In this document: one piece after another, positions 5,974-12,901 of the stretch
How the letters are laid out: each line of letters opens with the position of its first letter
Numbering within the stretch: the first letter of the stretch is position 1
Assembly (NCBI GenBank): GCA_030637925.1
Contig: DAOWFR010000052.1
Span: forward strand, 1-21,476
Source of the DNA: Methanobacteriota archaeon
GTDB lineage: Archaea > Nanobdellota > Nanobdellia > Woesearchaeales > SM23-78
DNA: 21,476 nucleotides
Direction of reading: 5' to 3'
Notes under the pieces: generated by a model
The model's database searches: none
Seen by the model: the letters and a program-made list of their open reading frames with translations, nothing else
What the model was told of the DNA's origin: nothing
Program-made: the position numbers and the translations under genes

Positions 5974-7389
5974 TCACTCCTTAATCACTGCATAACCTAT
6001 AAGCCTGAACCTTGTGCCAATCTTCCTAGAAATAGTTACCTTGTCATTAGGATTAGCACACAAAGGCATCTTAAGTTTACATTTAACAATGTTCTTTCCT
6101 AGCTCATAAACAAAGCTTATGCTCTTCTCACCATTAACATTCAGCAACAAGACCTCATTAATTTTAATAGGCTCTACTTCTAGCTCTTCTTGGCTGCCAA
6201 CAACTCTTTCAAGAAGATGAACCTCTAACACTAGTTCATACCAAATCCTAGGTAATTTATCAGGCAAGCCTACAAGATTACCTGTTAAGCTGTCAGAGTG
6301 CACAACACTAGGGTCAAGAGTTGTCTGAACAGCAACACTACCACCAGGTCCGAGTTCATTAACATCTGTACCGCCAGTTATAGCACTAATAATGGTTGTG
6401 AAGATTGGCTTAGCCACTATCTTGTTCTGCTCCTCAACCACTCTTCCAGGCCTAATCTCAATCCTATCACCAACTTTTAATTTTCCTCTAACAATAGCTC
6501 CTCCAAGCACACCACCTTTTATTTTATCAGGAGTAATGCCTGGCTTGTTAATATCAAAACTCCTGGCAACCAAGAGCAAAGGGTCAGCATTAGGGTCTCT
6601 TTCAGGAGTAGGAATATTATCTTCAATAGATTTTATCAATGCATCAACATTAACACCATGCTGAGCACTCATAGGAATAATAGGAGCATTCTTATAATCA
6701 GAGCCTTTTAAGAAATCCTTTATTTCTTTATGATTCCTAACAGCTTTTCCTTTTGAAACAAGGTCAATCTTGTTCTGCACAACAACAATGTTCTTAATAT
6801 CAGCAATCTTCAAGCCCATTAAGTGCTCTCTTGTCTGGGGCTGAGGACAAGGCTCATTAGCAGCAATAATCAGCAAGGCACCATCCATAATAGTGGCTCC
6901 GCTCAGCATAGTAGCCATCAAGCTCTCATGACCAGGAGCATCAACAAAACTAACTTTTCTCAAGAATTTTGTAGCGACCTTGTGTTTTTCACAAGTCTTG
7001 CTTACAGTATAAGCCTCAACACCCCTGCACTTAGGGCACTTCCTAAAAACAGTATCAGCATATCCAAGCCTTATAGTAATACCTCTTTTGAGCTCTTCAG
7101 AATGAGTATCAGTCCATTTACCACTCAACTTCTCTGTCAAAGTTGTTTTTCCATGGTCAACATGACCAACAAGGCCAATGTTAAGAACAGGCTGAACAGT
7201 TTCCTTAGCGCCTGCGGTCAAATCAGGTTTAATTTCTTTTTCTTTCTTTTTTTTAGGAACTTTTTCTTTTTTCTCTTTCTTTTTTGTAACTTTCTTTTCT
7301 TTTTTTTCTTTGGTTACTTTTCTCTTTTTTGTAGTCTTTTTAGTAGAAGTTTTCTTCCTCGTAGTTGCCTTCTTTTCCTTCTCAGCCAT
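5974..7389 (-). CDS. Translation initiation factor aIF2 gamma subunit
   Basis: This 471-residue GTPase is the core of aIF2, which brings Met-tRNAi to the small subunit. Visible are G1 GHVDHGKT (75-82), the switch I region RGITIRLGYAD, a zinc knuckle (C118, C121, C133, H136), G3 DAPGHE (150-155) and G4 NKID (206-209), followed by the two beta-barrel domains. Two features are unusual. About 65 residues precede the GTPase domain and roughly half of them are Lys, written in A-rich codons. The fourth knuckle ligand is His in place of Cys. The ATG at 7389 lies about 28 bases from a TATA box at 7413-7422, so it is leaderless. It is divergent from uS7. Confidence 0.95.
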   Translation of the reverse strand: MAEKEKKATTRKKTSTKKTTKKRKVTKEKKEKKVTKKKEKKEKVPKKKKEKEIKPDLTAGAKETVQPVLNIGLVGHVDHGKTTLTEKLSGKWTDTHSEELKRGITIRLGYADTVFRKCPKCRGVEAYTVSKTCEKHKVATKFLRKVSFVDAPGHESLMATMLSGATIMDGALLIIAANEPCPQPQTREHLMGLKIADIKNIVVVQNKIDLVSKGKAVRNHKEIKDFLKGSDYKNAPIIPMSAQHGVNVDALIKSIEDNIPTPERDPNADPLLLVARSFDINKPGITPDKIKGGVLGGAIVRGKLKVGDRIEIRPGRVVEEQNKIVAKPIFTTIISAITGGTDVNELGPGGSVAVQTTLDPSVVHSDSLTGNLVGLPDKLPRIWYELVLEVHLLERVVGSQEELEVEPIKINEVLLLNVNGEKSISFVYELGKNIVKCKLKMPLCANPNDKVTISRKIGTRFRLIGYAVIKE

Positions 7390-7412
7390 TAAAAACCCAG
7401 AAACCCAAGACG

Positions 7413-7422
7413 ATTTATAAAG
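7413..7422 (-). promoter_or_regulatory. TATA box of aIF2-gamma
   Basis: The minus strand reads AAGCTTTATAAATCG, centred 28 bases before the ATG at 7389. No Shine-Dalgarno is present, so the transcript is leaderless. Confidence 0.65.
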
Positions 7423-7447
7423 CTTGTTGAAAATTTAAACAGTAATC

Positions 7448-7457
7448 TTTATAAATA
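7448..7457 (+). promoter_or_regulatory. TATA box of rps7
   Basis: TTTATAAATA is centred about 29 bases before the ATG at 7481. The 91-base gap between aIF2-gamma and uS7 therefore holds two back-to-back leaderless promoters. Confidence 0.65.
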
Positions 7458-7480
7458 GCCATCTTTTCTCCTCAATAAAC

Positions 7481-8080
7481 ATGGTAAATGTATTAGCTTT
7501 TAATAAATGGGATTGCTCAGGCATAAAAGTACTAGACCCAGGGCTTGTAAGATATATAAATGTTAAGCCAGTCATTGTTCCAAAGACAGGTGCAAGGTAT
7601 GCTGGCAACAGGTTTCACAAGTCAAAGCTCTTCATAGTTGAGAGGTTAATAAACCGAGTTATGAATCCTGGGCATAAAGGAAAAAAACATTTCAGGACAA
7701 GCCGTCACTGCACTGGCAAAGGAGCAGGTGCTGTAAAGATAGTTGAAGAAGCCCTTAAGATTGTTGAGAGTAAAACCAAAAAGAATCCTGTTGAAGTGCT
7801 TGTAAAGGCAGTAGAGAATGCTGCTCCAAGAGAAGAAATCATAACCATTGAATATGGAGGAGCTCGTTATCCCAAGGCAGTTGAGATGAGCTCTCAGAGA
7901 AGAGTAGATACTGCTCTTAAGTTCTTTGTGCAAGGAGCTTATCACAAGGCATTTAATAAGAAGATAAGCGCAGAAGAAAGCCTTGCAAGAGAGATAATAG
8001 GAGCATATAATTCCTCTGGTGATTCATTAGCAATTTCTAAGAAGTTTGAGCTTGAAAGGCAGGCAGATGCTTCAAGATAA
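7481..8080 (+). CDS. rps7: 30S ribosomal protein uS7 (archaeal)
   Basis: This 199-residue protein is recognised by the S7 core: a region around ERLINRVMNPGHKGKKH, then AVENAAPREEIITIEYGGARYP and SSQRRVDTALKFF. It nucleates assembly of the small-subunit head and lies at the E site. In many archaea it sits between uS12 and EF1A; here it stands alone with its own leaderless promoter, divergent from aIF2-gamma. Its 3' end overlaps the end of the converging Dph2-like gene by 9 bases. Confidence 0.95.
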   Translation: MVNVLAFNKWDCSGIKVLDPGLVRYINVKPVIVPKTGARYAGNRFHKSKLFIVERLINRVMNPGHKGKKHFRTSRHCTGKGAGAVKIVEEALKIVESKTKKNPVEVLVKAVENAAPREEIITIEYGGARYPKAVEMSSQRRVDTALKFFVQGAYHKAFNKKISAEESLAREIIGAYNSSGDSLAISKKFELERQADASR

Positions 8081-8731
8081 ATCATCAATATTAATTATTG
8101 GCTTTCTTATCTTCTCAGCCTCATCATAACTAATCCTTGGGCATGCAGTATTTACAAAACACTCAATAAATGGAAAGTTCTCAAGCTCTGAATAGTTAAG
8201 AGTATTAAATAATAAGAAGTAAAAGTTCTTGTTAGGAAATTTCTTTTCAAGCTCATAAGCTTTTTTTATTTTATACTGACCAGGTTTTGTACTTATTAAC
8301 ACACCAATCTCCTTGTTACTCATAAAACTTAGCATTGCTACTTTTTGTTTATTCTTCATATCATCAACATCTTTTTCTTCTAGTTTAAAATATTTTTTTG
8401 AAAAAGGATTAAATACAAAAACAGGCTTATTATTCTTTAACATTAAGGCTTTGGAATGGAACAAGCCATCACCAATGTAAAGGAATGTATCAAAATTTTC
8501 TTTAAACTCTTTAATATTGCAGCCAAGCAATTGACCAGCATGTTTTGTGTGTTCTGTTTTTAGTAATAATACTTTTTTCTTCTTTTTCTCAATTTTCTTC
8601 TTAGCATTCTCAATGCTATCCAAAAATTGCACTGTAGTAAATAACACAACTTTATTTGGTAGCATAGCTACTAGTTTATCAGGCACTTCAACTTTTCCTT
8701 TATACCTTGCTTCTATAAAAAAAGTCTTCAT
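8072..8731 (-). CDS. Dph2-like diphthamide synthase, lacking the N-terminal domain
   Basis: This 219-residue protein aligns by eye with the middle and C-terminal domains of archaeal Dph2, the radical-SAM-type enzyme that transfers the 3-amino-3-carboxypropyl group of SAM to a His of EF2. It has AGQLLGCN (second iron-sulfur Cys) and FVNTACPRISYDEA (third Cys), along with YIGDGLFH and FPFIECF. The usual first domain of about 100 residues, with the first cluster Cys in a GACD-type motif, is absent, and the tail is short. The ATG at 8731 (an in-frame TTG lies 9 bases upstream) is about 30 bases from a TATA-like site at 8756-8767. The upstream 106 bases have no room for the missing domain. Confidence 0.8.
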   Translation of the reverse strand: MKTFFIEARYKGKVEVPDKLVAMLPNKVVLFTTVQFLDSIENAKKKIEKKKKKVLLLKTEHTKHAGQLLGCNIKEFKENFDTFLYIGDGLFHSKALMLKNNKPVFVFNPFSKKYFKLEEKDVDDMKNKQKVAMLSFMSNKEIGVLISTKPGQYKIKKAYELEKKFPNKNFYFLLFNTLNYSELENFPFIECFVNTACPRISYDEAEKIRKPIINIDDLS

Positions 8732-8755
8732 ACTAGCCAAGAAACCAAGGCTTCT

Positions 8756-8767
8756 TTTTAATATTTG
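8756..8767 (-). promoter_or_regulatory. TATA-like site of the Dph2-like gene
   Basis: The minus strand reads GCAAATATTAAAAAG, about 30 bases before the ATG at 8731; no Shine-Dalgarno is seen. Confidence 0.4.
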
Positions 8768-8803
8768 CTTTAATCTCTTTAATCACTCTGTAATTATTCC
8801 GAA

Positions 8804-8815
8804 TTATTTATATAT
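8804..8815 (+). promoter_or_regulatory. TATA box of the permease-methyltransferase gene
   Basis: TTATTTATATAT preceded by CCGAA is centred about 28 bases before the ATG at 8838. This decides the start against in-frame upstream codons that lie inside the Dph2-like gene. Confidence 0.6.
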
Positions 8816-8837
8816 CTGCGTTATTATTTTCTTTTTC

Positions 8838-10745
8838 ATGGCAGAACTTAAGAGGACTCTTGGCTTTGGAACAATAGTTGCTCTTACCCTTACAGCCATG
8901 GTTGGCACAGGCATGTTCTTTGGCACAGCTATTGGTGCCAGCTACTCAGGTAATGCTGTTCTAATAGCATGGGCTCTCTTATTACTAATCAATGTTTATG
9001 TTGCTGCTTGCTTTGGGGAATTAGTAGCATTATTCCCAAGAGCAGGCGGTGTGTATGAGTTCTCAAAACAGGCTTATGGCAGGTTTTTTTCTTTCCTTAT
9101 TGGTTGGGTTACCTGGGTGATGGCAAGTATTAGTGTCACAGTGTTAATAGTGGCTGCTCTTGAATATTTGCTGCCAGCAGGATATACGATTTATTTCAAG
9201 ATCCTTATTGCAATTGGGTTAATCCTTGTCCTTAACTTCGTCACATACATGGGTGTTAACACCAGTGCAGCTGTTCTAACATTCTTTGCCATAATATCAG
9301 TTGTGTTGTTCATTGCAATTATCATTCCAGGAGCTTTTCATGTTAATCTAGCTAATTTCAAGCCTTTCTTCTCAAGCCCTTTCATCTTTGTCTTTGTAGC
9401 ACTATTCTTTATGCTTGAAGCATTGATGGGGTGGGAAGAAGCCTCTTTTCTTGCAGAAGAAACCAAAAACCCTGAGAAGACCATACCCAAGGCCTTAATA
9501 ATATCAACAATTATTGCAGGAGTACTAGGCATAGGAGCAGCTTTTATCTCACTAGGTGTTATTCCATGGCAGAGCCTTGTTGGCTTAATAGCTCCTATTA
9601 ATAATGTCACAACAGTTATTTTTGGCTCACTAGGCTCTAGGATTATTGGCATTGGCATAGTCTTAGCTCTTATAGGCTCAGCAGCAGGAATTATTATTTC
9701 AACCCCAAGGCTCTTGTTAGCAATGGCGCGTGACAAATTATTTATTTCTCAGCTCGCAGCTATTCATGAGAAAAAAAGAACCCCTCACAAGGCCATACTC
9801 TTTCAAACCATAGTATCCATAATCATTATTATTATTGGTTTTGGCCAGTACAAGATTCTGCTGAGCATGTTTGTACCTTTAGCTCTTATCATGTACATAG
9901 CAGTTTTGCTATCAGTAACTATTTTAAGATTTAAACTGCCAGACGCCAGAAGAGCTTTTAAGGTTCCTTTAGGTAAACTAGGTCCTGTGATAATATCAAT
10001 AATATATATAGGAGTCATAGTTGTCTGGCTCTTCCTAGAACCAGGTGCTTTTAGTCTTTTTAGAATAATCCTTTCCCTAATCTTTTTTGGGATACCTATT
10101 TATCTCCTTTTAATGTTCTTTTATAACCCTGATGCTATTATCAGGTTCTCAAACTACTTTGCCAAGCTCACCTTTTGGATGGAGAACCTTCTTCTGCCCA
10201 AAGGTGTTAGAAGACAAATAATAGGATTGTTCAAGGACTTAGAGGAGAAGGCAGTGCTTGAATACGGAGCAGGAGTAGGCACTCTTACCTTGCATCTTGC
10301 AGAAGCAGTAGGTCCTAAAGGCAGAATATATGCTACTGACTTTAGTAATAGGAATATTCGCCTTCTTAAGAAAAGGCTTATTAAGAATGGCGTAAAGCAT
10401 GTAGTGGTCATTCATGACGAGCACCAGGTTAACAGGGTGCACCCATCTGTTGAGAGCGTTGACATAATCTTTAGTGTTGGGATGATGAGCTATATGCAGG
10501 ATGTTCAGAAAATACTCAAGGAGATGCACCGCTTATTACCAGAGGCAGGCAGGATATGCTTTGTTGAGTATGTTAATTTTTTCAGGTTCCTGCCTGATGC
10601 TGAGTGGATATCAAATGCTGACAAGCTCAAAAAGATTTTCAGAGACGCAGGCTTCTCTGTGAAGATTGAGAAGAGACGTGGCTTTTTATGGAACTACTTG
10701 TTTGTGTATGGAATAAAATCAGAAGAAGAAGTTCCTATGGTATAA
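8838..10745 (+). CDS. APC-family amino-acid permease fused to a SAM-dependent methyltransferase
   Basis: This 635-residue fusion has two parts. Residues 1 to about 430 form an APC-type transporter with roughly 12 membrane segments, the broken first helix (AMVGTGMFFG, 20-29) and the family motif GWEEASFLAEETKNPEKTIP (198-217). A linker with RFSNYFAKLTFWMENLLLP leads to a class I methyltransferase at about 455-625, with motif I VLEYGAGVGTLT (473-484), the acidic SAM-ribose residue in YATDFS (D501) and a later DIIFSVGMM segment. The join is in frame over continuous sequence with no stop or restart signal. The N-terminal half should import amino acids or polyamines; the cytosolic half methylates an unknown target. 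The overall boundaries are clear; the biological link is not. Confidence 0.88.
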   Translation: MAELKRTLGFGTIVALTLTAMVGTGMFFGTAIGASYSGNAVLIAWALLLLINVYVAACFGELVALFPRAGGVYEFSKQAYGRFFSFLIGWVTWVMASISVTVLIVAALEYLLPAGYTIYFKILIAIGLILVLNFVTYMGVNTSAAVLTFFAIISVVLFIAIIIPGAFHVNLANFKPFFSSPFIFVFVALFFMLEALMGWEEASFLAEETKNPEKTIPKALIISTIIAGVLGIGAAFISLGVIPWQSLVGLIAPINNVTTVIFGSLGSRIIGIGIVLALIGSAAGIIISTPRLLLAMARDKLFISQLAAIHEKKRTPHKAILFQTIVSIIIIIIGFGQYKILLSMFVPLALIMYIAVLLSVTILRFKLPDARRAFKVPLGKLGPVIISIIYIGVIVVWLFLEPGAFSLFRIILSLIFFGIPIYLLLMFFYNPDAIIRFSNYFAKLTFWMENLLLPKGVRRQIIGLFKDLEEKAVLEYGAGVGTLTLHLAEAVGPKGRIYATDFSNRNIRLLKKRLIKNGVKHVVVIHDEHQVNRVHPSVESVDIIFSVGMMSYMQDVQKILKEMHRLLPEAGRICFVEYVNFFRFLPDAEWISNADKLKKIFRDAGFSVKIEKRRGFLWNYLFVYGIKSEEEVPMV

Positions 10746-10795
10746 ACCTTTAACTTCCTTTTTAAGTTCAAAATATAATAACAATACATATACAA

Positions 10796-10884
10796 CAAAA
10801 ACAACGTTTTTGTGTGCCAAAAACAAGTTTTTGAGCACAACAAAAGCAAAGCTTTTGAGCATAAATACTTTTAGCAAAGTATTT
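10796..10884 (+). repeat. Four tandem short hairpins
   Basis: Hairpin 1 (10796-10812) pairs CAAAAAC with GTTTTTG. Hairpin 2 (10813-10839) pairs TGTGC with GCACA and CAAAAA with TTTTTG. Hairpin 3 (10841-10857) pairs CAAAAGC with GCTTTTG. Hairpin 4 (10863-10884) pairs AAATACTT with AAGTATTT and its 3' arm enters the aIF1A TATA box. Units 2 and 3 resemble each other (CAAAA-CAA-CTTTTGAGCA pattern). They lie between the end of the permease fusion and aIF1A. Confidence 0.6.
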
Positions 10885-10888
10885 ATAA
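10881..10888 (+). promoter_or_regulatory. TATA box of aIF1A
   Basis: ATTTATAA is centred about 29 bases before the ATG at 10914; leaderless. Confidence 0.6.
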
Positions 10889-10913
10889 ACTAACAACTCG
10901 TTCTTAATTCTCA

Positions 10914-11246
10914 ATGGCTAAATTTAATAAAAGACCAGTAGAAGGAGAAGAAGTAGTCAGGGTCAGGCTGCCCAGAGGCAATGAGGTTCTTGGAATACTT
11001 GACAGGCGCCTTGGTGGGAGCAGGTGTGAGGTAAGGTGTCTTGACGCTAAGACTAGGATTTGCAGGATCCCAGGCAGGCTCAGAAGAAGACTCTGGGTTA
11101 GAGAAAGAGATGTTGTCCTAGTAGAGCCTTGGGAGTATGGAGGAGACAAAAAAGGAGATATTATCTACAAGTACAGACCTATTCAGGTTGAGTGGCTTAG
11201 AAAGAACGGCCACCTTGACAAGCTGGAAGAGTTGGATGAGTTCTGA
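10914..11246 (+). CDS. Translation initiation factor aIF1A
   Basis: This 110-residue OB-fold protein matches archaeal aIF1A, which binds the A site of the small subunit during initiation. Key segments are [17 protein letters not shown] (12-28), the basic [19 protein letters not shown] (41-59) and the VWVEPW-like [10 protein letters not shown]. The acidic C-terminal tail (KLEELDEF) is short, as in archaea. It has its own leaderless promoter after the tandem hairpins. Its stop codon is one base from the end of the converging lspA gene. Confidence 0.95.
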   Translation: MAKFNKRPVEGEEVVRVRLPRGNEVLGILDRRLGGSRCEVRCLDAKTRICRIPGRLRRRLWVRERDVVLVEPWEYGGDKKGDIIYKYRPIQVEWLRKNGHLDKLEELDEF

Positions 11247-11247
11247 G

Positions 11248-11685
11248 TTATTTCTTTTTCTTAGCAAAATCTTTTTTCAGAATAACAATTATCAGCCATA
11301 TCACTCCAATAACTATCAATGAATCAGCAAGATTAAACACTGGCCAGAACTTAAAGTCTATAAAGTCAACTACAAAGCCTCTGAAGACCCTGTCAATAAG
11401 ATTACCAAGCAGACCTGACACTAAGAGGATAATAGGAATTACATGTTCTTTTTTTATCTTGTTAACATTAAGCATGATTAAGCCAAGCACAATAACACTT
11501 ATCCATGCAAAAAGGGCATTGTTGCCTTGCAGTATTCCAAAGCTTGCTCCTGTGTTCTTAACAAAATGAATACTAACAAGCTTTAAGTCAATGAAGAATC
11601 TTGTCTTCTCAATCAAGAATTTTAATAATTGGTCTATTATTATTAACCCAACAAGTATAATTGTGTTTCTTACAAAAACTTTCAT
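11248..11685 (-). CDS. lspA: Lipoprotein signal peptidase (signal peptidase II)
   Basis: This 145-residue membrane protein has the full LspA layout: four membrane segments, DQLLK (18-22), KNTGASFG (43-50), GLLGNLIDRVFRGFVVDF (91-108) and FNLADS (117-122). The catalytic Asp pair should be D107 and D121. In bacteria the enzyme cleaves the signal peptide of lipoproteins just before the lipid-modified Cys. Most archaea lack a recognisable LspA, so its presence here is notable; no lipobox protein or diacylglyceryl transferase is visible in the window. No Shine-Dalgarno precedes the ATG at 11685. It follows an orphan gene by 46 bases and may be cotranscribed. Confidence 0.92.
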   Translation of the reverse strand: MKVFVRNTIILVGLIIIDQLLKFLIEKTRFFIDLKLVSIHFVKNTGASFGILQGNNALFAWISVIVLGLIMLNVNKIKKEHVIPIILLVSGLLGNLIDRVFRGFVVDFIDFKFWPVFNLADSLIVIGVIWLIIVILKKDFAKKKK

Positions 11686-11731
11686 AATAAGTTTAATAGT
11701 TTGTTTTAGAATAAAAAGTTTGTTATAATGT

Positions 11732-12106
11732 CTAGTAACTCCACTTATCCTTGTGTAAAGAACTCTCTCCTTCTGTTAGTCTCTCAAGCCTTTTAAGCCT
11801 CTGGTTCATCGAGTCAAGCTCTGCTTTTATTGCGTCAAGCTTTGCACTTATGATTTCAAGGTCTTTTCCAATATTAATCTCTCCTAGTCTTTGCTCATGA
11901 CCTGGATAAGAAGGTTCTTTTTCAGTTACTTTTTCAAAGCCCAGGGCTTCTGGTGAGAAAGCAGCAGGAGTGGTTGGAGGTGCTCCAAGCCCAGCATCAG
12001 GGCTTGCAAGAGGCTCATGAAGGCCTGGTGCACCAAGGTCTTTATCCATATCACCCAAACCCAGGTCATCCTTTTTTTTCCCTAGAAACTTACCCAAGAT
12101 GCTCAT
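11732..12106 (-). CDS. Hypothetical protein with C-terminal coiled coil
   Basis: This 124-residue protein has three parts. The N-terminus is short and basic (MSILGKFLGKKK). A low-complexity Gly/Pro/Ala/Asp linker spans about 13-75. Residues 78-113 form a predicted coiled coil (KDLEIISAKLDAIKAELDSM, then NQRLKRLER). The basic N-terminus could contact a membrane or nucleic acid and the coiled coil could dimerise; neither is shown. There is no signal peptide. The start is the ATG at 12106 with GAGGTTGG just upstream. Family not recognised. Confidence 0.65.
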   Translation of the reverse strand: MSILGKFLGKKKDDLGLGDMDKDLGAPGLHEPLASPDAGLGAPPTTPAAFSPEALGFEKVTEKEPSYPGHEQRLGEINIGKDLEIISAKLDAIKAELDSMNQRLKRLERLTEGESSLHKDKWSY

Positions 12107-12172
12107 TAGCCAACCTCTTTTTTCATAAAATAATCCTTATATCTTATTATTCTTTGTTTTAGTATAAAAACT

Positions 12173-12835
12173 TTACTTTTTAGCACAGAACTTTTTGAGG
12201 ATACACTTCTTGCATAATGGTTTTGTTCTGCAGTACCTTTTTGCATGCTCTACTAGTAATGCATGATACTCCTTGAATACTTTAACATCTTTTCTAAGAT
12301 TTTTATGAAACATTTCCTGTAGTTCATTATACAAATTTTTTTTATGTGCCAGCCCAATTCTAGTGAAGATTCTTTTAGTATAAGCATCTATCACAAAGAA
12401 TGGTTGTTCATATGCATATAATAAGATTGAGTCTGCTGTTTCAGGACCAACCCCCCAAATACTCAGAAGGTTTTCTCTTGTTACTGGTTTTTTTGATTCT
12501 AAAAACTTAATCATGGCTTTTATTTTCTTGGCTTTCTGGTTATAGTAGCCACTGGATCTAATTATTTCACCCAGCTTTTTTGCTGGCAATGATTTAAGCT
12601 TGTTTACATCTAATAGTTTTCTTTTATTGAGTTCTACAAGTGCCTTTTCAACATTCTTCCAAGCAGTGTTCTGGGTTAGGATTGCTCCGATTATTATCTC
12701 GAATTTCCTTTGCCTTGTACTAGGCTTTTTTCCTTTATGCTCTGGTATAAACTTGTATCTCTCTGTTAAAGGCCACCAGCCCTGAGGACCATAGTTTTTA
12801 TAGAGAATATCATAAATTCTTTTGATTTTGTTCAT
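12173..12835 (-). CDS. HhH-GPD DNA glycosylase with [4Fe-4S] loop, MagIII-like
   Basis: This 220-residue base-excision glycosylase has the endonuclease III fold: YGPQGWWPL (15-23), LTQNTAWKNVEKAL (53-66), helix-hairpin-helix IWGVGPETADSILLYA (126-141), catalytic D150 in FFVIDAYT, and a C-terminal iron-sulfur loop with C202, C208, C211 and C217. At the position of the endonuclease III lyase Lys (GVGRKTA) there is Glu (GVGPETA), so it should be a monofunctional glycosylase; the PQGWWP and ETADSILLYA strings fit MagIII-type 3-methyladenine glycosylases. The ATG at 12835 is about 29 bases from a TATA box at 12860-12868; leaderless. Confidence 0.88.
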   Translation of the reverse strand: MNKIKRIYDILYKNYGPQGWWPLTERYKFIPEHKGKKPSTRQRKFEIIIGAILTQNTAWKNVEKALVELNKRKLLDVNKLKSLPAKKLGEIIRSSGYYNQKAKKIKAMIKFLESKKPVTRENLLSIWGVGPETADSILLYAYEQPFFVIDAYTKRIFTRIGLAHKKNLYNELQEMFHKNLRKDVKVFKEYHALLVEHAKRYCRTKPLCKKCILKKFCAKK

Positions 12836-12859
12836 TATTTTATAGGGGTTTGTGAAAAG

Positions 12860-12868
12860 TTTATAAAT
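12860..12868. promoter_or_regulatory. Shared TATA element between divergent glycosylase and ZIP genes
   Basis: TTTATAAAT reads as a TATA box on both strands. It is about 29 bases from the glycosylase ATG (12835, minus) and 38 bases from the ZIP ATG (12902, plus), so one element may serve both directions. Confidence 0.5.
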
Positions 12869-12901
12869 AATTATCGTGCTCTTTTATTTAGGTGTGGTTA
12901 A

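Noticed and set aside
7236..7389. Frameshift artefact behind the Lys-rich region of aIF2-gamma
   Set aside because: The frame stays open from an ATG with correct TATA spacing into the GTPase domain, so the extension is likely real; A-rich tracts still leave some risk of sequencing error.
6823..7392. Plus-strand frame of 189 codons opposite aIF2-gamma
   Set aside because: It is a shadow: its Phe/Leu/Ser-rich end is simply the complement of the lysine-rich extension of aIF2-gamma.
8547..8837. Longer N-terminus for the permease fusion
   Set aside because: The in-frame upstream part is antisense to the Dph2-like gene, and the TATA box at 8804 places transcription start at the ATG at 8838.
10796..10884. 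CRISPR-like array
   Set aside because: The units are short hairpins of different lengths with no spacers of uniform size.
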